A DNA stretch of 64,000 bases from JAMZMI01 sp964353015 (GTDB lineage Bacteria; Bacteroidota; Bacteroidia; Cytophagales; Cyclobacteriaceae): contig CAYGUA010000005.1 in the NCBI GenBank assembly GCA_964353015.1, positions 1-64,000 of the forward strand, read 5' to 3'. The notes beneath the pieces are model-generated. The model searched no databases, was not told the DNA's origin, and saw only the letters and a list, made by a program, of their open reading frames with translations. Below are positions 33,859-43,212 of this stretch, piece after piece (position 1 is the first letter of the stretch; every line of letters starts with the position of its first letter). Position numbers and translations under genes: made by a program.

Positions 33859-36230
33859 CTAAATGTAATCACCGTGATACCACTTCCACCAAAATCTATG
33901 TGTTCATCCACAGCTGAAGCCACGCTCTGATGTCCTTTGAGATAATTTCGGATCAATTCACGAAGTATCCCATGACCTTTGCCATGCAAAATACGAATCT
34001 GATCTGTGCCCAGAATCAATGCCTGATCAATGTATTCATCTACTTTTCCTATGGCTTCTTCTGCACGAACACCTCTAATATCCAATTCGCCATTGAAGTG
34101 TGCCATTCTCTCAATAATATTAATGCCACCAACCTTTCTTGAACTCCGCTCCTTTTGCTTGACGCTTGTGGAACTGGTCTTTTCTAGTTTCTTGATATCG
34201 ATAAATGAAATAATATTACCAAACTGCACTTGTGCTTGCTTGCCTTTAATGAACATCACTTCACCAGCGGTATCCTGACCAGTAATTGTTACTGTATCAC
34301 CTATTTTGATTAGCTTCTTCTCTTCTACCTTTTGCTCTGTCTGTTTAAGCTTATTTTCCTTAAAGGCTTCAAGCTTTTCCCGCGCTGCAATTGTTTTTTG
34401 CTTATCGGCTTTTTGTTCTTTTATCTCCCGAATAGTATGTTCGATTTGTTTGTTGGCTGCATCCAATATTTGTCTTGCTTCAATTTTAGCACGTTTTACA
34501 ATTTCCTTGCGCTCGTCTTGCACCATGGACCGAAGATCCTCATAGTCCTTTCGGATTTTTGAAATCTCCTTTTCATCATTCTCTATCTTCCTTGACAATT
34601 GCTTGAATTTGCTTCGCTCTCGCTCCAGATCATTTAGTAAATACTCATACTCCACCTGATGGCTACCTATTTTGGTTTTTGCATCAGCAATCAAAAATTT
34701 AGGCAAACCTATTTTTCTGGCTATTTCAAAAGCAAATGAACTTCCTGGCTTACCGATCTCCAACTCAAACAATGGCTCAAGTTCGGCAACATCATATTTC
34801 ATAGCGCCATTCACAACACCTAGGTTGTTTTCGGCATATTTTTTTAGATTTTGATAATGTGTCGTCACCACTCCAAAAGCTTTTTTCTTATGAAGTTCAT
34901 TCAATATTGATTCAGCGATAGCCCCACCAAACTGCGGTTCTGTACCCGTACCGAACTCATCAATCATAAATAGACTATCGCGATCAGCCAGTTCATTAAA
35001 ATGCTTCATTGCAGTCAAATGTGAGCTGTAAGTACTTAGATCATTTTCTAATGATTGTGTATCTCCAATGTCCAAAAACAAACTTTTGAAAATACCGAAT
35101 TCTGATCTTTCATCAACAGGTACCAAAAATCCACATTGAAACATATATTGAATCAAACCGATGGTTTTGAGTGCTACAGATTTTCCTCCGGCATTGGGTC
35201 CTGAAATCACTAATATTCTGTTTTCCTGACGATTGAGCCTGAGCGAAAGCGGAATGGTCGATTGACCAGAAGCATTGTGAGCCAGCCATAATAAAGGATG
35301 TCTGGCATCACGCCAATTTATCACAGGGTATTTCTGCAATTTTGGCTTAATCGCATTGATTTGTGCTGCAAAACTTGCCTTGGCGTGGATAAAATCCAGC
35401 AACCCAATGAAAAATGAGCCTTTCTCCAGATCGGCATGTGATTCTCTGACTAAATCTGTCAATTTGGTAAGGATTCTGGCGATTTCCCGCTTTTCCTGAT
35501 ATTGAAGTTCACGCACTTCATTATTTAATTGAAGCGTTTCCGTCGGTTCAAGATAGACAGTCTGCCCTGTTGCAGATTCATCGTGCACAAATCCTTGAAT
35601 TTTTCTTTTATTCTCAGCTCTTACAGGAATTACCAATCTACCATCGCGAATGGTGACTATGCTATCGTCATCGCTAAACTTATCCTGAATTGACTTTCGC
35701 AAGATTTTGTTTATCGCCGTTCTTACATCTCTTTCCTTTTGGATCAAAAGACTCCTGATTGCAGCTAATTCGGGACTGGCATTGTCGCGAACTACTCCTC
35801 GTTCATCAACGATCCGATCAATTGAATCGATTAAAGTTTTATCGGCAATAAAACCCAGAGTAAGTTTTGTAAGCTCAGGTGATTGAGATTGACGCTTTTT
35901 CAAGAACTGTGTCCAATCGTAAAGTACCAGTAGGGTAGATTTTAATATTGCAAAATCTTCAGCCTGAAGGAATGAATTCTGAGCTCTTGATCGTTTTAGA
36001 TATTCCCTGATATCGTAAAAATCGCGAGCAGGTATGTTTTCTCCAGAAGACAAAATCTGAAGCATCTCATCTGCCTGATTGAGCCAAAGTTCAATTTCGT
36101 CATAGGACGAAGATGGCTTTACCTTGGATAAAAACTCAACACCGAGCTCTGATTTGCATTTGATTTTAACCAGTTCAAATATCTGATCGACGCTTAATTT
36201 ATTTTGGTAATCTTTAGGAAAAATCAGCAT
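33855..36230 (-). CDS. mutS2: MutS2 ATPase/nuclease
   Basis: It has 791 residues from ATG 36230 (MLIFPKDYQ), placed 4 nt after the preceding gene; the open frame extends upstream to 36278, but those residues overlap that gene. The MutS core and clamp are present, with the ABC-type ATPase (GPNAGGKS P-loop, then LFMIDEFGTGTEPQFGG). A long coiled coil and a C-terminal Smr nuclease domain follow (LDIRGVRAEEAIGKVDEYI, ILHGKGHGILRELI). It lacks the N-terminal mismatch-binding domains, as expected for MutS2, which acts on branched DNA and suppresses recombination, and in some bacteria rescues collided ribosomes. Confidence 0.95.
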   Translation of the reverse strand: MLIFPKDYQNKLSVDQIFELVKIKCKSELGVEFLSKVKPSSSYDEIELWLNQADEMLQILSSGENIPARDFYDIREYLKRSRAQNSFLQAEDFAILKSTLLVLYDWTQFLKKRQSQSPELTKLTLGFIADKTLIDSIDRIVDERGVVRDNASPELAAIRSLLIQKERDVRTAINKILRKSIQDKFSDDDSIVTIRDGRLVIPVRAENKRKIQGFVHDESATGQTVYLEPTETLQLNNEVRELQYQEKREIARILTKLTDLVRESHADLEKGSFFIGLLDFIHAKASFAAQINAIKPKLQKYPVINWRDARHPLLWLAHNASGQSTIPLSLRLNRQENRILVISGPNAGGKSVALKTIGLIQYMFQCGFLVPVDERSEFGIFKSLFLDIGDTQSLENDLSTYSSHLTAMKHFNELADRDSLFMIDEFGTGTEPQFGGAIAESILNELHKKKAFGVVTTHYQNLKKYAENNLGVVNGAMKYDVAELEPLFELEIGKPGSSFAFEIARKIGLPKFLIADAKTKIGSHQVEYEYLLNDLERERSKFKQLSRKIENDEKEISKIRKDYEDLRSMVQDERKEIVKRAKIEARQILDAANKQIEHTIREIKEQKADKQKTIAAREKLEAFKENKLKQTEQKVEEKKLIKIGDTVTITGQDTAGEVMFIKGKQAQVQFGNIISFIDIKKLEKTSSTSVKQKERSSRKVGGINIIERMAHFNGELDIRGVRAEEAIGKVDEYIDQALILGTDQIRILHGKGHGILRELIRNYLKGHQSVASAVDEHIDFGGSGITVITFR

Positions 36231-36234
36231 TGGT

Positions 36235-36576
36235 TCAATCTTTCGCCCGCTTTTGTCTCGATAGTAGCGAGTCCACAACTACTTCATATACCTTTTGAAA
36301 GCCCTTCACATCATTGGTGAAATAATACTCCAAACTCTGGTCAAATTGATCTTTGGATATATCCAAGCTATCCAGCAACAATTCCTCATAATGATCATAT
36401 AAAATTTTGGATGAATCCTGCTTGAGATATAGCTTGTAGATTCTAGCTTCCAAAATATGAATTTCGGTCATTACTTTGGCCATTTCCTCCTTATCCAATA
36501 GTTCTTCTGGCACTTCGCTACTCAATTGAATGCATCCAAAAAAAAGTAGAAAACCGATAAATATTGATTTATTCAC
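36235..36576 (-). CDS. DUF4296 lipoprotein
   Basis: It has 113 residues. The signal sequence MNKSIFIGFLLFFGC carries a lipobox with Cys15, so the protein is a probable lipoprotein. The mature part has EMAKVMTEIHILEARIYKL and a helical segment ending YYFTNDVKGFQKVYEVVVD, as in the DUF4296 family, which is common in Bacteroidota and often follows or precedes housekeeping genes. Its function is unknown. It is the first gene of a minus-strand operon continuing through mutS2 to murQ. Confidence 0.85.
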   Translation of the reverse strand: MNKSIFIGFLLFFGCIQLSSEVPEELLDKEEMAKVMTEIHILEARIYKLYLKQDSSKILYDHYEELLLDSLDISKDQFDQSLEYYFTNDVKGFQKVYEVVVDSLLSRQKRAKD

Positions 36577-36692
36577 AAGATGTAAGTCTTAGATTTTGTT
36601 AATGATAGTTAAAAATGTAACGTCGCGCTCATGTTGCAAGGTATAAAGCCTTAATTCTTAATGTTGTTTCTTCCTTGCAAGTTCATTTAGTA

Positions 36693-36700
36693 TAATTTTG
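36693..36700 (+). promoter_or_regulatory. Candidate -7 promoter box of the Bat-type operon
   Basis: TAATTTTG fits TAnnTTTG and lies 40 nt before the DUF58 start codon. The nearest upstream TTG (36675-36677) leaves a 15-nt spacer, shorter than usual, so the -33 part is uncertain. Confidence 0.4.
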
Positions 36701-36740
36701 TGCGAAGTTATCCCAAAGGGAGAATTCAAAATTACAATTC

Positions 36741-37625
36741 ATGAAGGACATCCTCAAAAAGCTGAGAAAATACGAGATCAGAATTCGCAAAGCGATCAAC
36801 TCGCAGATGCAGGGAGACTTTCATTCTATTTTCAAGGGTTCAGGGTTAGAATTTGATGATGTGCGGGCCTATCAATATGGTGATGACGTGCGCACAATTG
36901 ATTGGAATGTAACATCAAAAGGCCATGGAACATTCGTAAAAACATTCATTGAAGAAAAAGAACAAACAGTATTATTTATCCTTGATGTCTCCGCATCACA
37001 AGAAATAGGTAAAGACGGAAGTCAGAAAATAGATCTGGCTAGAGAAATAGCGGCTTTACTTTCATTATCAGCTGTGAAGGAAAGCAGTCAGGTGGGTCTT
37101 CTTTGTTTTTCAGATCAGAAAGAAAAATACGTGAAGCCTGGAAAAGGAACCAAACATTCCTACGAGGTGCTTTCTGGCATTTTTAAGTTGACCCCAAAAT
37201 CCAAAAAAACAGATTTGAATTATGCGATTAAAACCGCACTTGGTTTAATTAAAAAGAAAGCTGTTATTTTTCTGATTTCCGACTTTATAGATGAAAATTA
37301 CGAACATAGCTTGAAAGGACTAGCCAGAAAACATGACCTGGTAATCATTCAGCTTTTCGACAAAAGGGAATCAAGTATGCCTGGTTTGGGAATAATCCCG
37401 CTCATAGACAAGGAGTCAGGAAAAACACTTTGGATCAATACCTCTTCAGGTAATTTCAAAAACACATTGGATAAAACTTATAAAAAGAACAGTTCGGATT
37501 TAGAAAGGTTTTGCAGTCGCAATGATGTAAACTATGTGGCTATTGAAACTGGTGAAGATTATGTGCCAAAACTTATCAGATTGTTTAGACATAGAAACAA
37601 ATCAAGTATTCAACGTGCGAGGTAA
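36741..37625 (+). CDS. DUF58 domain protein of a Bat-type operon
   Basis: It has 294 residues. The DUF58 motif GLEFDDVRAYQYGDDVRTID (35-54) with W55 is complete. A von Willebrand A-like fold follows (LFILDVSASQEIG; MIDAS-like D-x-S-A-S). DUF58/VWA proteins are usually driven by a MoxR AAA+ ATPase and assemble with other Bat proteins at the membrane. The MoxR gene is not next to it here. The next gene overlaps by 11 nt from a GTG start. Function: envelope quality or stress role by family, unproven. Confidence 0.9.
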   Translation: MKDILKKLRKYEIRIRKAINSQMQGDFHSIFKGSGLEFDDVRAYQYGDDVRTIDWNVTSKGHGTFVKTFIEEKEQTVLFILDVSASQEIGKDGSQKIDLAREIAALLSLSAVKESSQVGLLCFSDQKEKYVKPGKGTKHSYEVLSGIFKLTPKSKKTDLNYAIKTALGLIKKKAVIFLISDFIDENYEHSLKGLARKHDLVIIQLFDKRESSMPGLGIIPLIDKESGKTLWINTSSGNFKNTLDKTYKKNSSDLERFCSRNDVNYVAIETGEDYVPKLIRLFRHRNKSSIQRAR

Positions 37626-38514
37626 TATTATATTAAGTTTATTGATTGTATTGCTATTTGTTTCCAGCAGCTCGGCTCAGGAAATAAAGGTACAAGGGGG
37701 ATTTGTTCAGGAATTTTTCGAAGTTGGAGATCCAGTAGACTTTTGGATGACCGCTACTTATCCGGAAAGTCTCTCCATCTTGTTTCCAGATAGCACATAC
37801 GACTTCTCTCCATTTGAATATAGTTCCAAAAATTATTATGCTTCTCAATTAAAATCAGGCCAAATCTATGATTCAGCGATTTATACACTAAGCTGTTACG
37901 AAATTGACCCGGTCCAATATTTTAAGTTACCAGCCATCCTTCTTACCAATAAAGGCGACAGTACATTGATCTATTCGAAGCAAGATTCTATACTTTTCAA
38001 TCAACTCATCGCGCTAGTCACTGACACAACCACTTTAAAAACTAACCTGACATTTGCCAATGTAAACACTGCATTCAACTACAATATGATGTGGATCATT
38101 TTGGCGGTGTTTGTGCTACTTGTAATATTGGTGTGGATCTTTTTTGGAAAGAAAATATTAAAGTCTTTTAAACTACGGAAACTTAAAAAAGACTACATCA
38201 GGTTCTCTGATGAGCTGACTGATTACATCAGGAAACTAAAAACAAACCCTGAAAAACACACCGCTGAATATGCGATTTCAAAATGGAAACAATTCGCTGA
38301 AAAATTAGAAGATAAACCCTACACGAAACTTACATCAAAAGAGATTCTCGGAATGGGGCATACAAAGGAATTGACCGATCCATTAAGAAATATCGACAGA
38401 TTTGTATACGGTGGACTTGCGGATGAAAACATTTACAAGTGGTTTCAAAGCATTGAAGATTTTACACAACACAGGTATTCGATCATTGTAGAGGAGATTA
38501 AAAATGGCAGATAA
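37615..38514 (+). CDS. Bat-operon membrane protein
   Basis: It has 299 residues from GTG 37615, which puts a signal peptide right at the N-terminus (RGNIILSLLIVLLFVSSSSA). A longer frame from 37534 would overlap the DUF58 gene by 92 nt and bury that signal. The ectodomain is beta-rich. A single helix in the middle, IILAVFVLLVILVWIFF, is followed by a cytoplasmic helical part. The order of signal, ectodomain, helix and cytoplasmic helices recalls the BatD/DUF4381-type partners of this operon. It is flanked by overlaps of 11 nt on both sides, so expression is linked to DUF58 and the VWA protein. Confidence 0.8.
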   Translation: MRGNIILSLLIVLLFVSSSSAQEIKVQGGFVQEFFEVGDPVDFWMTATYPESLSILFPDSTYDFSPFEYSSKNYYASQLKSGQIYDSAIYTLSCYEIDPVQYFKLPAILLTNKGDSTLIYSKQDSILFNQLIALVTDTTTLKTNLTFANVNTAFNYNMMWIILAVFVLLVILVWIFFGKKILKSFKLRKLKKDYIRFSDELTDYIRKLKTNPEKHTAEYAISKWKQFAEKLEDKPYTKLTSKEILGMGHTKELTDPLRNIDRFVYGGLADENIYKWFQSIEDFTQHRYSIIVEEIKNGR

Positions 38515-39556
38515 ATTCGAATCACTAAATTCATGGTTTTCAATGCGTTGGTTTAAACCAGATACGCTGCGTGCTTTTGACTGGGAAGCTCCAACCTGGC
38601 TTTACCTAATTCCTGTCATTCTTATTTTCTTACTTCTCAGATGGTTGCTCCTTCACAGATTTTCGAAGAAACTCCCTGTAGCATTGAATAAAAAAGATAT
38701 CAAAAGTGACTCAATAAGTATTTTGCGATTTATCCCATCCCTATTATTTGCCTTGTGTCTCATTCTGATTCTAATAGCTCTTGCCAGACCACAATCTACC
38801 AATGAGCAAGTAGAGCAATGGAGTGAAGGAATTGACATCATGTTAGTCATTGATATTTCTCAATCTATGGAGCTTCAGGATTTTGAACCAAACAGACTGG
38901 AAGCAGCCAAGGATGTAGCCAGAAACTTTGTGGAAGGTAGATTTCAGGATAGAATTGGGTTGGTTGTTTTCTCAGGGGATGCTTACTCACGATCCCCACT
39001 TACAACAGATTATGATCTGCTCAATACCTATATTGATGAGATTCAATTTGATTTGATCGAAAGTCGTGGTACAGCTATCGGAAGCTCTATAGCTGTAGGA
39101 ACAAACAGACTGAGGGAATCCAATTCCAGCTCTAGAGTAATGATTTTGCTCAGTGATGGTGAGAATACCGCAGGAAATATAGATCCTGTAACGGCAGCCA
39201 AATTGGCTCAAGCTTACAATATCAAAATCTATACGATTGGAATAGGAAAAGAAGGTCGAGTTCCTTTTGGTCGTGATCATTTTGGGAGGGTACGCTATGT
39301 AGAAAACAATCTGGATGAATCAACCTTGCGTGAAATAGCCAAAATTGGAAATGGGAATTTTTATCGAGTGACCGATAAAACCGCCTTAGAACAGGTTTTT
39401 TCTCAAATTGATCAACTAGAAAAAGCTGATATCAAGGAATCTCGATATAAAGACACCACTGATTTTTACTTGGCCTATCTCAAGTGGGCATTGGTGATCT
39501 TATTGGTTTGGCTATTTTTGAAATCGACTTTTATCACAAGTGCCTTGACGGATTGA
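38504..39556 (+). CDS. VWA-domain membrane protein, BatA-type
   Basis: It has 350 residues. Two helices at the N-terminal side (about 32-50 and 75-95) precede a von Willebrand A domain with the metal-ion site D-I-S-Q-S (117-121, in IDISQSMELQDF) and further conserved parts (DRIGLVVFSGDAY, LLSDGENTAG). A third helix lies near the C-terminus (YLKWALVILLVWLFL). This layout is typical of BatA. It overlaps the upstream gene by 11 nt. In Bacteroides, Bat proteins affect aerotolerance; in this organism the role is inferred only. Confidence 0.9.
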   Translation: MADKFESLNSWFSMRWFKPDTLRAFDWEAPTWLYLIPVILIFLLLRWLLLHRFSKKLPVALNKKDIKSDSISILRFIPSLLFALCLILILIALARPQSTNEQVEQWSEGIDIMLVIDISQSMELQDFEPNRLEAAKDVARNFVEGRFQDRIGLVVFSGDAYSRSPLTTDYDLLNTYIDEIQFDLIESRGTAIGSSIAVGTNRLRESNSSSRVMILLSDGENTAGNIDPVTAAKLAQAYNIKIYTIGIGKEGRVPFGRDHFGRVRYVENNLDESTLREIAKIGNGNFYRVTDKTALEQVFSQIDQLEKADIKESRYKDTTDFYLAYLKWALVILLVWLFLKSTFITSALTD

Positions 39557-39610
39557 TGACATAAATCATTGACTTTCTCAAGCTTTTGTTTTAACTAGAA
39601 TCAAAAAAAC

Positions 39611-40249
39611 ATGGCTCCTGGAATCAAATATTTCATATTCGTCATTTTCATTATTTGCATAGGTTACATTTTTTATAATGTGCACCTTTTTTATCAGGAT
39701 GATCATACCAGCCTAAATGATAAAAATCTGGAAGCTGACATGTTCCTGAAAAATGCCCGATTATTTGCTAAAGAAAATTCATATGATCGAAGCTTATTTC
39801 ATCTTCAAAATGCCATTGGATCACTAAAAAATCTGGAATTGGATGTTGATGAGGTAAGTAATGAATATGTGGAAAAAGCCATTGCTCAGCTTCAAGATAT
39901 AGAACAAGAGCTGAAAAGTGATTCTTTAAAAAGTGAAGATATGAACGCTGCATTTTCAAATACAATGAGCGTCATTTCGCTTGCAGAACTTCGCGTTTCA
40001 GAAAAGTATGCAGATAGCAACAATCACGAAATGGCGATGTTAGCACTGAAATATGCTCGGCTACATTTAAAAAATGCCCTTGATTATCCCAATCTCAATA
40101 ATAGAAAGCTCGAAGTTCATGTCTATTATGAATTAGATTCATTGATTAATACGCCGGGTGTTTCACCAGTGGAGATTGACCTGAAGATCGATCATATGAT
40201 TGAGGAACTAAACCAACTTGTATCAGAAAGTCAGGCTGCTATGGAATAG
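39611..40249 (+). CDS. Membrane-anchored helical protein after BatA
   Basis: It has 212 residues. One helix near the N-terminus (YFIFVIFIICIGYIFYN) is followed by a long helical part with TPR-like spacing (FLKNARLFAKENSYDRSL, MLALKYARLHLKNALDY). Some Bat operons end with a TPR protein, and this gene occupies that position 54 nt after BatA, but the repeats are too degenerate to call. The 3' end overlaps that of the convergent LysE gene by 11 nt. Confidence 0.7.
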   Translation: MAPGIKYFIFVIFIICIGYIFYNVHLFYQDDHTSLNDKNLEADMFLKNARLFAKENSYDRSLFHLQNAIGSLKNLELDVDEVSNEYVEKAIAQLQDIEQELKSDSLKSEDMNAAFSNTMSVISLAELRVSEKYADSNNHEMAMLALKYARLHLKNALDYPNLNNRKLEVHVYYELDSLINTPGVSPVEIDLKIDHMIEELNQLVSESQAAME

Positions 40250-40880
40250 GAAAATCTAACTGACCTCCTTCAAATATATAAAACACAATTCTTACAGCAA
40301 AAAATATTAGGATCAGCCCAACTGATCGGTTCATGATCAAAATGGATTTTGATGTCACAATATCTCTGAGTCTATTGGCTAAAAAAGCTTTGAGCATATC
40401 AGTGATCAAAATTGTTGACAACACGCCCATAAAAAAATAGCTCTTTTGATCAAATACATAATCAAATCTCACTGTTACAACACTTATTATTCCAATCCAA
40501 AATACGAGCGTAAATGGATTTAAACCATTTAGCACAAAGCCCTTGAATAAATATTTGAGTGAATTCTTATCAATCTTCGTATCTGGACCAACGTGATAAA
40601 TTTTAGGCTTTTTGTACCAGGAATAAATCCCATAAAGAAATAAAACAATTGAGCCAACCACAGCAAGCCACAATTTCACATTTGGGGCATTGAGCAATTT
40701 GGATACTCCCATCATAGCAAGTGCAACATATAGTAGATCACTCAGTGATATGCCCAAAACCATGAATGCCGCTTTTCCAAAACCCTTTTGAATGCTTGTT
40801 TGAATCAGAGAGAAAAACCCTGGTCCAAATGAGAATATGAAAATCAATCCAAAAAATAATCCATTGATGTAAGGCGGCAT
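40239..40880 (-). CDS. LysE/RhtB-family exporter
   Basis: It has 213 residues with about six hydrophobic helices. The N-terminal motif FGLIFIFSFGPGFFSLIQTS (10-29), containing GPG, and a second conserved part with GLNPFTLVFWIGII fit the LysE translocator family that exports amino acids or related small molecules. It starts 5 nt after the stop of the GH3-like gene, so the two probably share a message. The substrate cannot be told from the sequence. Confidence 0.85.
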   Translation of the reverse strand: MPPYINGLFFGLIFIFSFGPGFFSLIQTSIQKGFGKAAFMVLGISLSDLLYVALAMMGVSKLLNAPNVKLWLAVVGSIVLFLYGIYSWYKKPKIYHVGPDTKIDKNSLKYLFKGFVLNGLNPFTLVFWIGIISVVTVRFDYVFDQKSYFFMGVLSTILITDMLKAFLANRLRDIVTSKSILIMNRSVGLILIFFAVRIVFYIFEGGQLDFPIP

Positions 40881-40885
40881 TAAAT

Positions 40886-42436
40886 CTATGTTAGGTTCTT
40901 ATTTTTTAGAAAATTCTTCCAATCAGTTGCTTTGTCCTTTTTCAGCACTCTCGGAAATTTTGATTGCCCCCCTTCTTTCCCTTGTATTCTCATCCAATCA
41001 TAAAAGACACGTGAGGGTAAAACATTCATTTTGATCTCTTTCAAAGCATGTCCTCGTTCAACTTTATAATCATCGTTAAGTTGCATAAGTTTTTCATCAA
41101 GAACTCGCTTCATCATATCCTTGTCCACTTCTCCATCCACTCCCAAATACCAATTATGAGCAAACAAGGATCCTGAAGGCTCTCCAATAACTGTAAATTC
41201 CTTCACTGCTAAGTTCAATTCCTGACTCAAAAGCTCTATCGCTTTATTCATATTATCAACGGAAAGATGCTCTCCACATAAACTCAAAAAATGTTTTGTT
41301 CTACCAGTAATAACTATTTCAGCATCTTCTATTGAAGCAAACTTAATAACGTCACCAATAAGATACCTCCAGGTACCAGCATTAGTTGAGATGAGAAGCG
41401 CATATTCTAACCCTTTTTCAACCTGATGGATATTAAATGTTTCTGGATTATCAATCAGCTCTCCATCTTCATCGAAATTGCGATCATTGAATGGCACAAA
41501 TTCATAGAATATCCCATTATTTAGAACCAGTTTCATTGATTTATGATCCGGATGTGCCTGAAAAGCAATGAAACCCTCACTAGCCAAATAAGTCTCCAGA
41601 TAAATCAACGGATTTTTGAGTAATCTTTCAAACCCTTTTTTATAGGGATCAAACGACACACCACCATGAACAAATATTTTAAGATTAGGCCATATATCAT
41701 GTATGGTATCCACCTCATAATGAGCTATGATTTTTTCCATCAAAATCTGAAGCCATGCAGGCACTCCACATATGATCCCAATATCCCAATCTTTGGCTTT
41801 CTTGGTGATCTCATTGAGCTTTTCCGGCCAACTACTTGCCTTTGATATTTTTTTACCTGGTTTATAAAAATGCTGAAACCAAAATGGAATTTGAGAGGTA
41901 GTTATCCCACTCAAATCACCTTCAAAATAGGTACCACTCTTTCGCAGATTTGTACTTCCGCCGAGCATTAATATTCCTTTAGAAAACTGATCATCATTTA
42001 ATTCAAGTCGAGACATCACCATCATTTGCCTGATGCTCGTTCGCCGGATGGATTTGAGCATATCTTTCGATACAGGAATATATTTTGATGCAGCACCTGA
42101 TGTACCACTGCTCAACGCGTAAAATTTTGTTTTCCCAGGCCAGCAAACATCATTTTCTCCACTTCTTGCTCGCTCCCACCATTTTTCATTCAGCTTTTCA
42201 TAATCAAACACAGGAACATGAGACTTAAAAGAATCATAAAATTCGTCAATGCCTAAACCTTTAAAGTCTTTAAGAATCTCACCAAAATGATACGCCTTCC
42301 CAAACTTAGTTTGCCTGCTATGGATCAGAAGCTTACGTAATTCTTGCTTTTGTAAATCTACTGGCGAAGTAAACTGTTGCTCCAAACTTTCCTTCAGACT
42401 TATTCCTTTCTTAAGAAGGCTGCCTAATATTTCCAT
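40886..42436 (-). CDS. GH3-family acyl-adenylate ligase-like protein
   Basis: It has 516 residues. It belongs to the GH3 'auxin-responsive promoter' superfamily: the nucleotide loop FYALSSGTSGAASKYIPVS, a middle YLASEGFIAFQ motif, and ISTNAGTWRYLIGDVIKF with ITGRTKHFLSLCGEHLS. In plants the family joins amino acids to plant hormones; in Bacteroidota the acid and amine are not known. It is probably co-transcribed with a LysE-type exporter (5 nt apart), which would fit making and exporting an amino-acid conjugate. That link is inference. Confidence 0.9.
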   Translation of the reverse strand: MEILGSLLKKGISLKESLEQQFTSPVDLQKQELRKLLIHSRQTKFGKAYHFGEILKDFKGLGIDEFYDSFKSHVPVFDYEKLNEKWWERARSGENDVCWPGKTKFYALSSGTSGAASKYIPVSKDMLKSIRRTSIRQMMVMSRLELNDDQFSKGILMLGGSTNLRKSGTYFEGDLSGITTSQIPFWFQHFYKPGKKISKASSWPEKLNEITKKAKDWDIGIICGVPAWLQILMEKIIAHYEVDTIHDIWPNLKIFVHGGVSFDPYKKGFERLLKNPLIYLETYLASEGFIAFQAHPDHKSMKLVLNNGIFYEFVPFNDRNFDEDGELIDNPETFNIHQVEKGLEYALLISTNAGTWRYLIGDVIKFASIEDAEIVITGRTKHFLSLCGEHLSVDNMNKAIELLSQELNLAVKEFTVIGEPSGSLFAHNWYLGVDGEVDKDMMKRVLDEKLMQLNDDYKVERGHALKEIKMNVLPSRVFYDWMRIQGKEGGQSKFPRVLKKDKATDWKNFLKNKNLT

Positions 42437-42534
42437 TTTGCTTTGGGGTAATGCTGGTTAATGATATTGAAATCGTTATTTAATTAAACACGCCGATTCA
42501 CAGTTAAACTTAGCCAATAATTTTAATTTTGAGT

Positions 42535-43212
42535 ATGCCAAACATCAGACATAATATTGAATCTATTCTAGCTGAAACAAGTACCTATCCAAATACGCTC
42601 GTAGCTGTAAGCAAAACTAAACCTACCCATCTGTTAATGGAAGCCTATCAAGCAGGTCAGATTGATTTTGGTGAGAATAAAGTGCAGGAATTATGTCAGA
42701 AGTATGACGAACTGCCTAAGGATATCCGATGGCACATGATTGGCCATCTTCAAAGAAATAAGGTGAAACAAATTGCTCCTTTTGTTCATTTAATCCATTC
42801 TGTGGATAGTGAAAGATTACTTATAAGCATCAACAAAGAGGCCGCAAAAGTTAATCGAAAGATCAATTGCCTATTGCAAGTACACATTGCTAAAGAGAGT
42901 ACGAAATTCGGCTTTGATGAAGCAGAACTCAAACTAATGATCCAAAGTGATGCTTTTGAATCTCTTGAGAATGTCAATATCATTGGGTTGATGGGTATGG
43001 CTACTTTCACTGAAGATGAACAACAAATTCGAACAGAATTTTCAGGATTAAAAGACTTATTCGAAGACCTTAGGGCAAATTACAAAACATCAAATTTAGA
43101 GATGAAAGAACTCTCAATGGGCATGAGTGGAGATTATATGATAGCACTTGAATCGGGCTCTACAATGATTAGAACAGGTAGTTCAATATTTGGAGATAGA
43201 ATATATGGGTAA
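42535..43212 (+). CDS. YggS-family PLP homeostasis protein
   Basis: It has 225 residues from ATG 42535; a TTG two codons earlier is a less likely start. An alanine-racemase-like barrel with the PLP lysine in VAVSKTKPTH, and IDFGENKVQEL, WHMIGHLQRNK, LSMGMSGDY and GSSIFGDR, marks the YggS/PROSC family. These proteins bind pyridoxal phosphate without a known enzyme activity and keep the cofactor in balance. The next gene overlaps by 8 nt. Confidence 0.93.
   Translation: MPNIRHNIESILAETSTYPNTLVAVSKTKPTHLLMEAYQAGQIDFGENKVQELCQKYDELPKDIRWHMIGHLQRNKVKQIAPFVHLIHSVDSERLLISINKEAAKVNRKINCLLQVHIAKESTKFGFDEAELKLMIQSDAFESLENVNIIGLMGMATFTEDEQQIRTEFSGLKDLFEDLRANYKTSNLEMKELSMGMSGDYMIALESGSTMIRTGSSIFGDRIYG

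Noticed and set aside
42524..42531. TAATTTTG as -7 box of the YggS gene
   Set aside because: Transcription would begin about 7 nt downstream, after or at the ATG at 42535, leaving no leader; accepted neither as promoter nor as proof of a leaderless mRNA.
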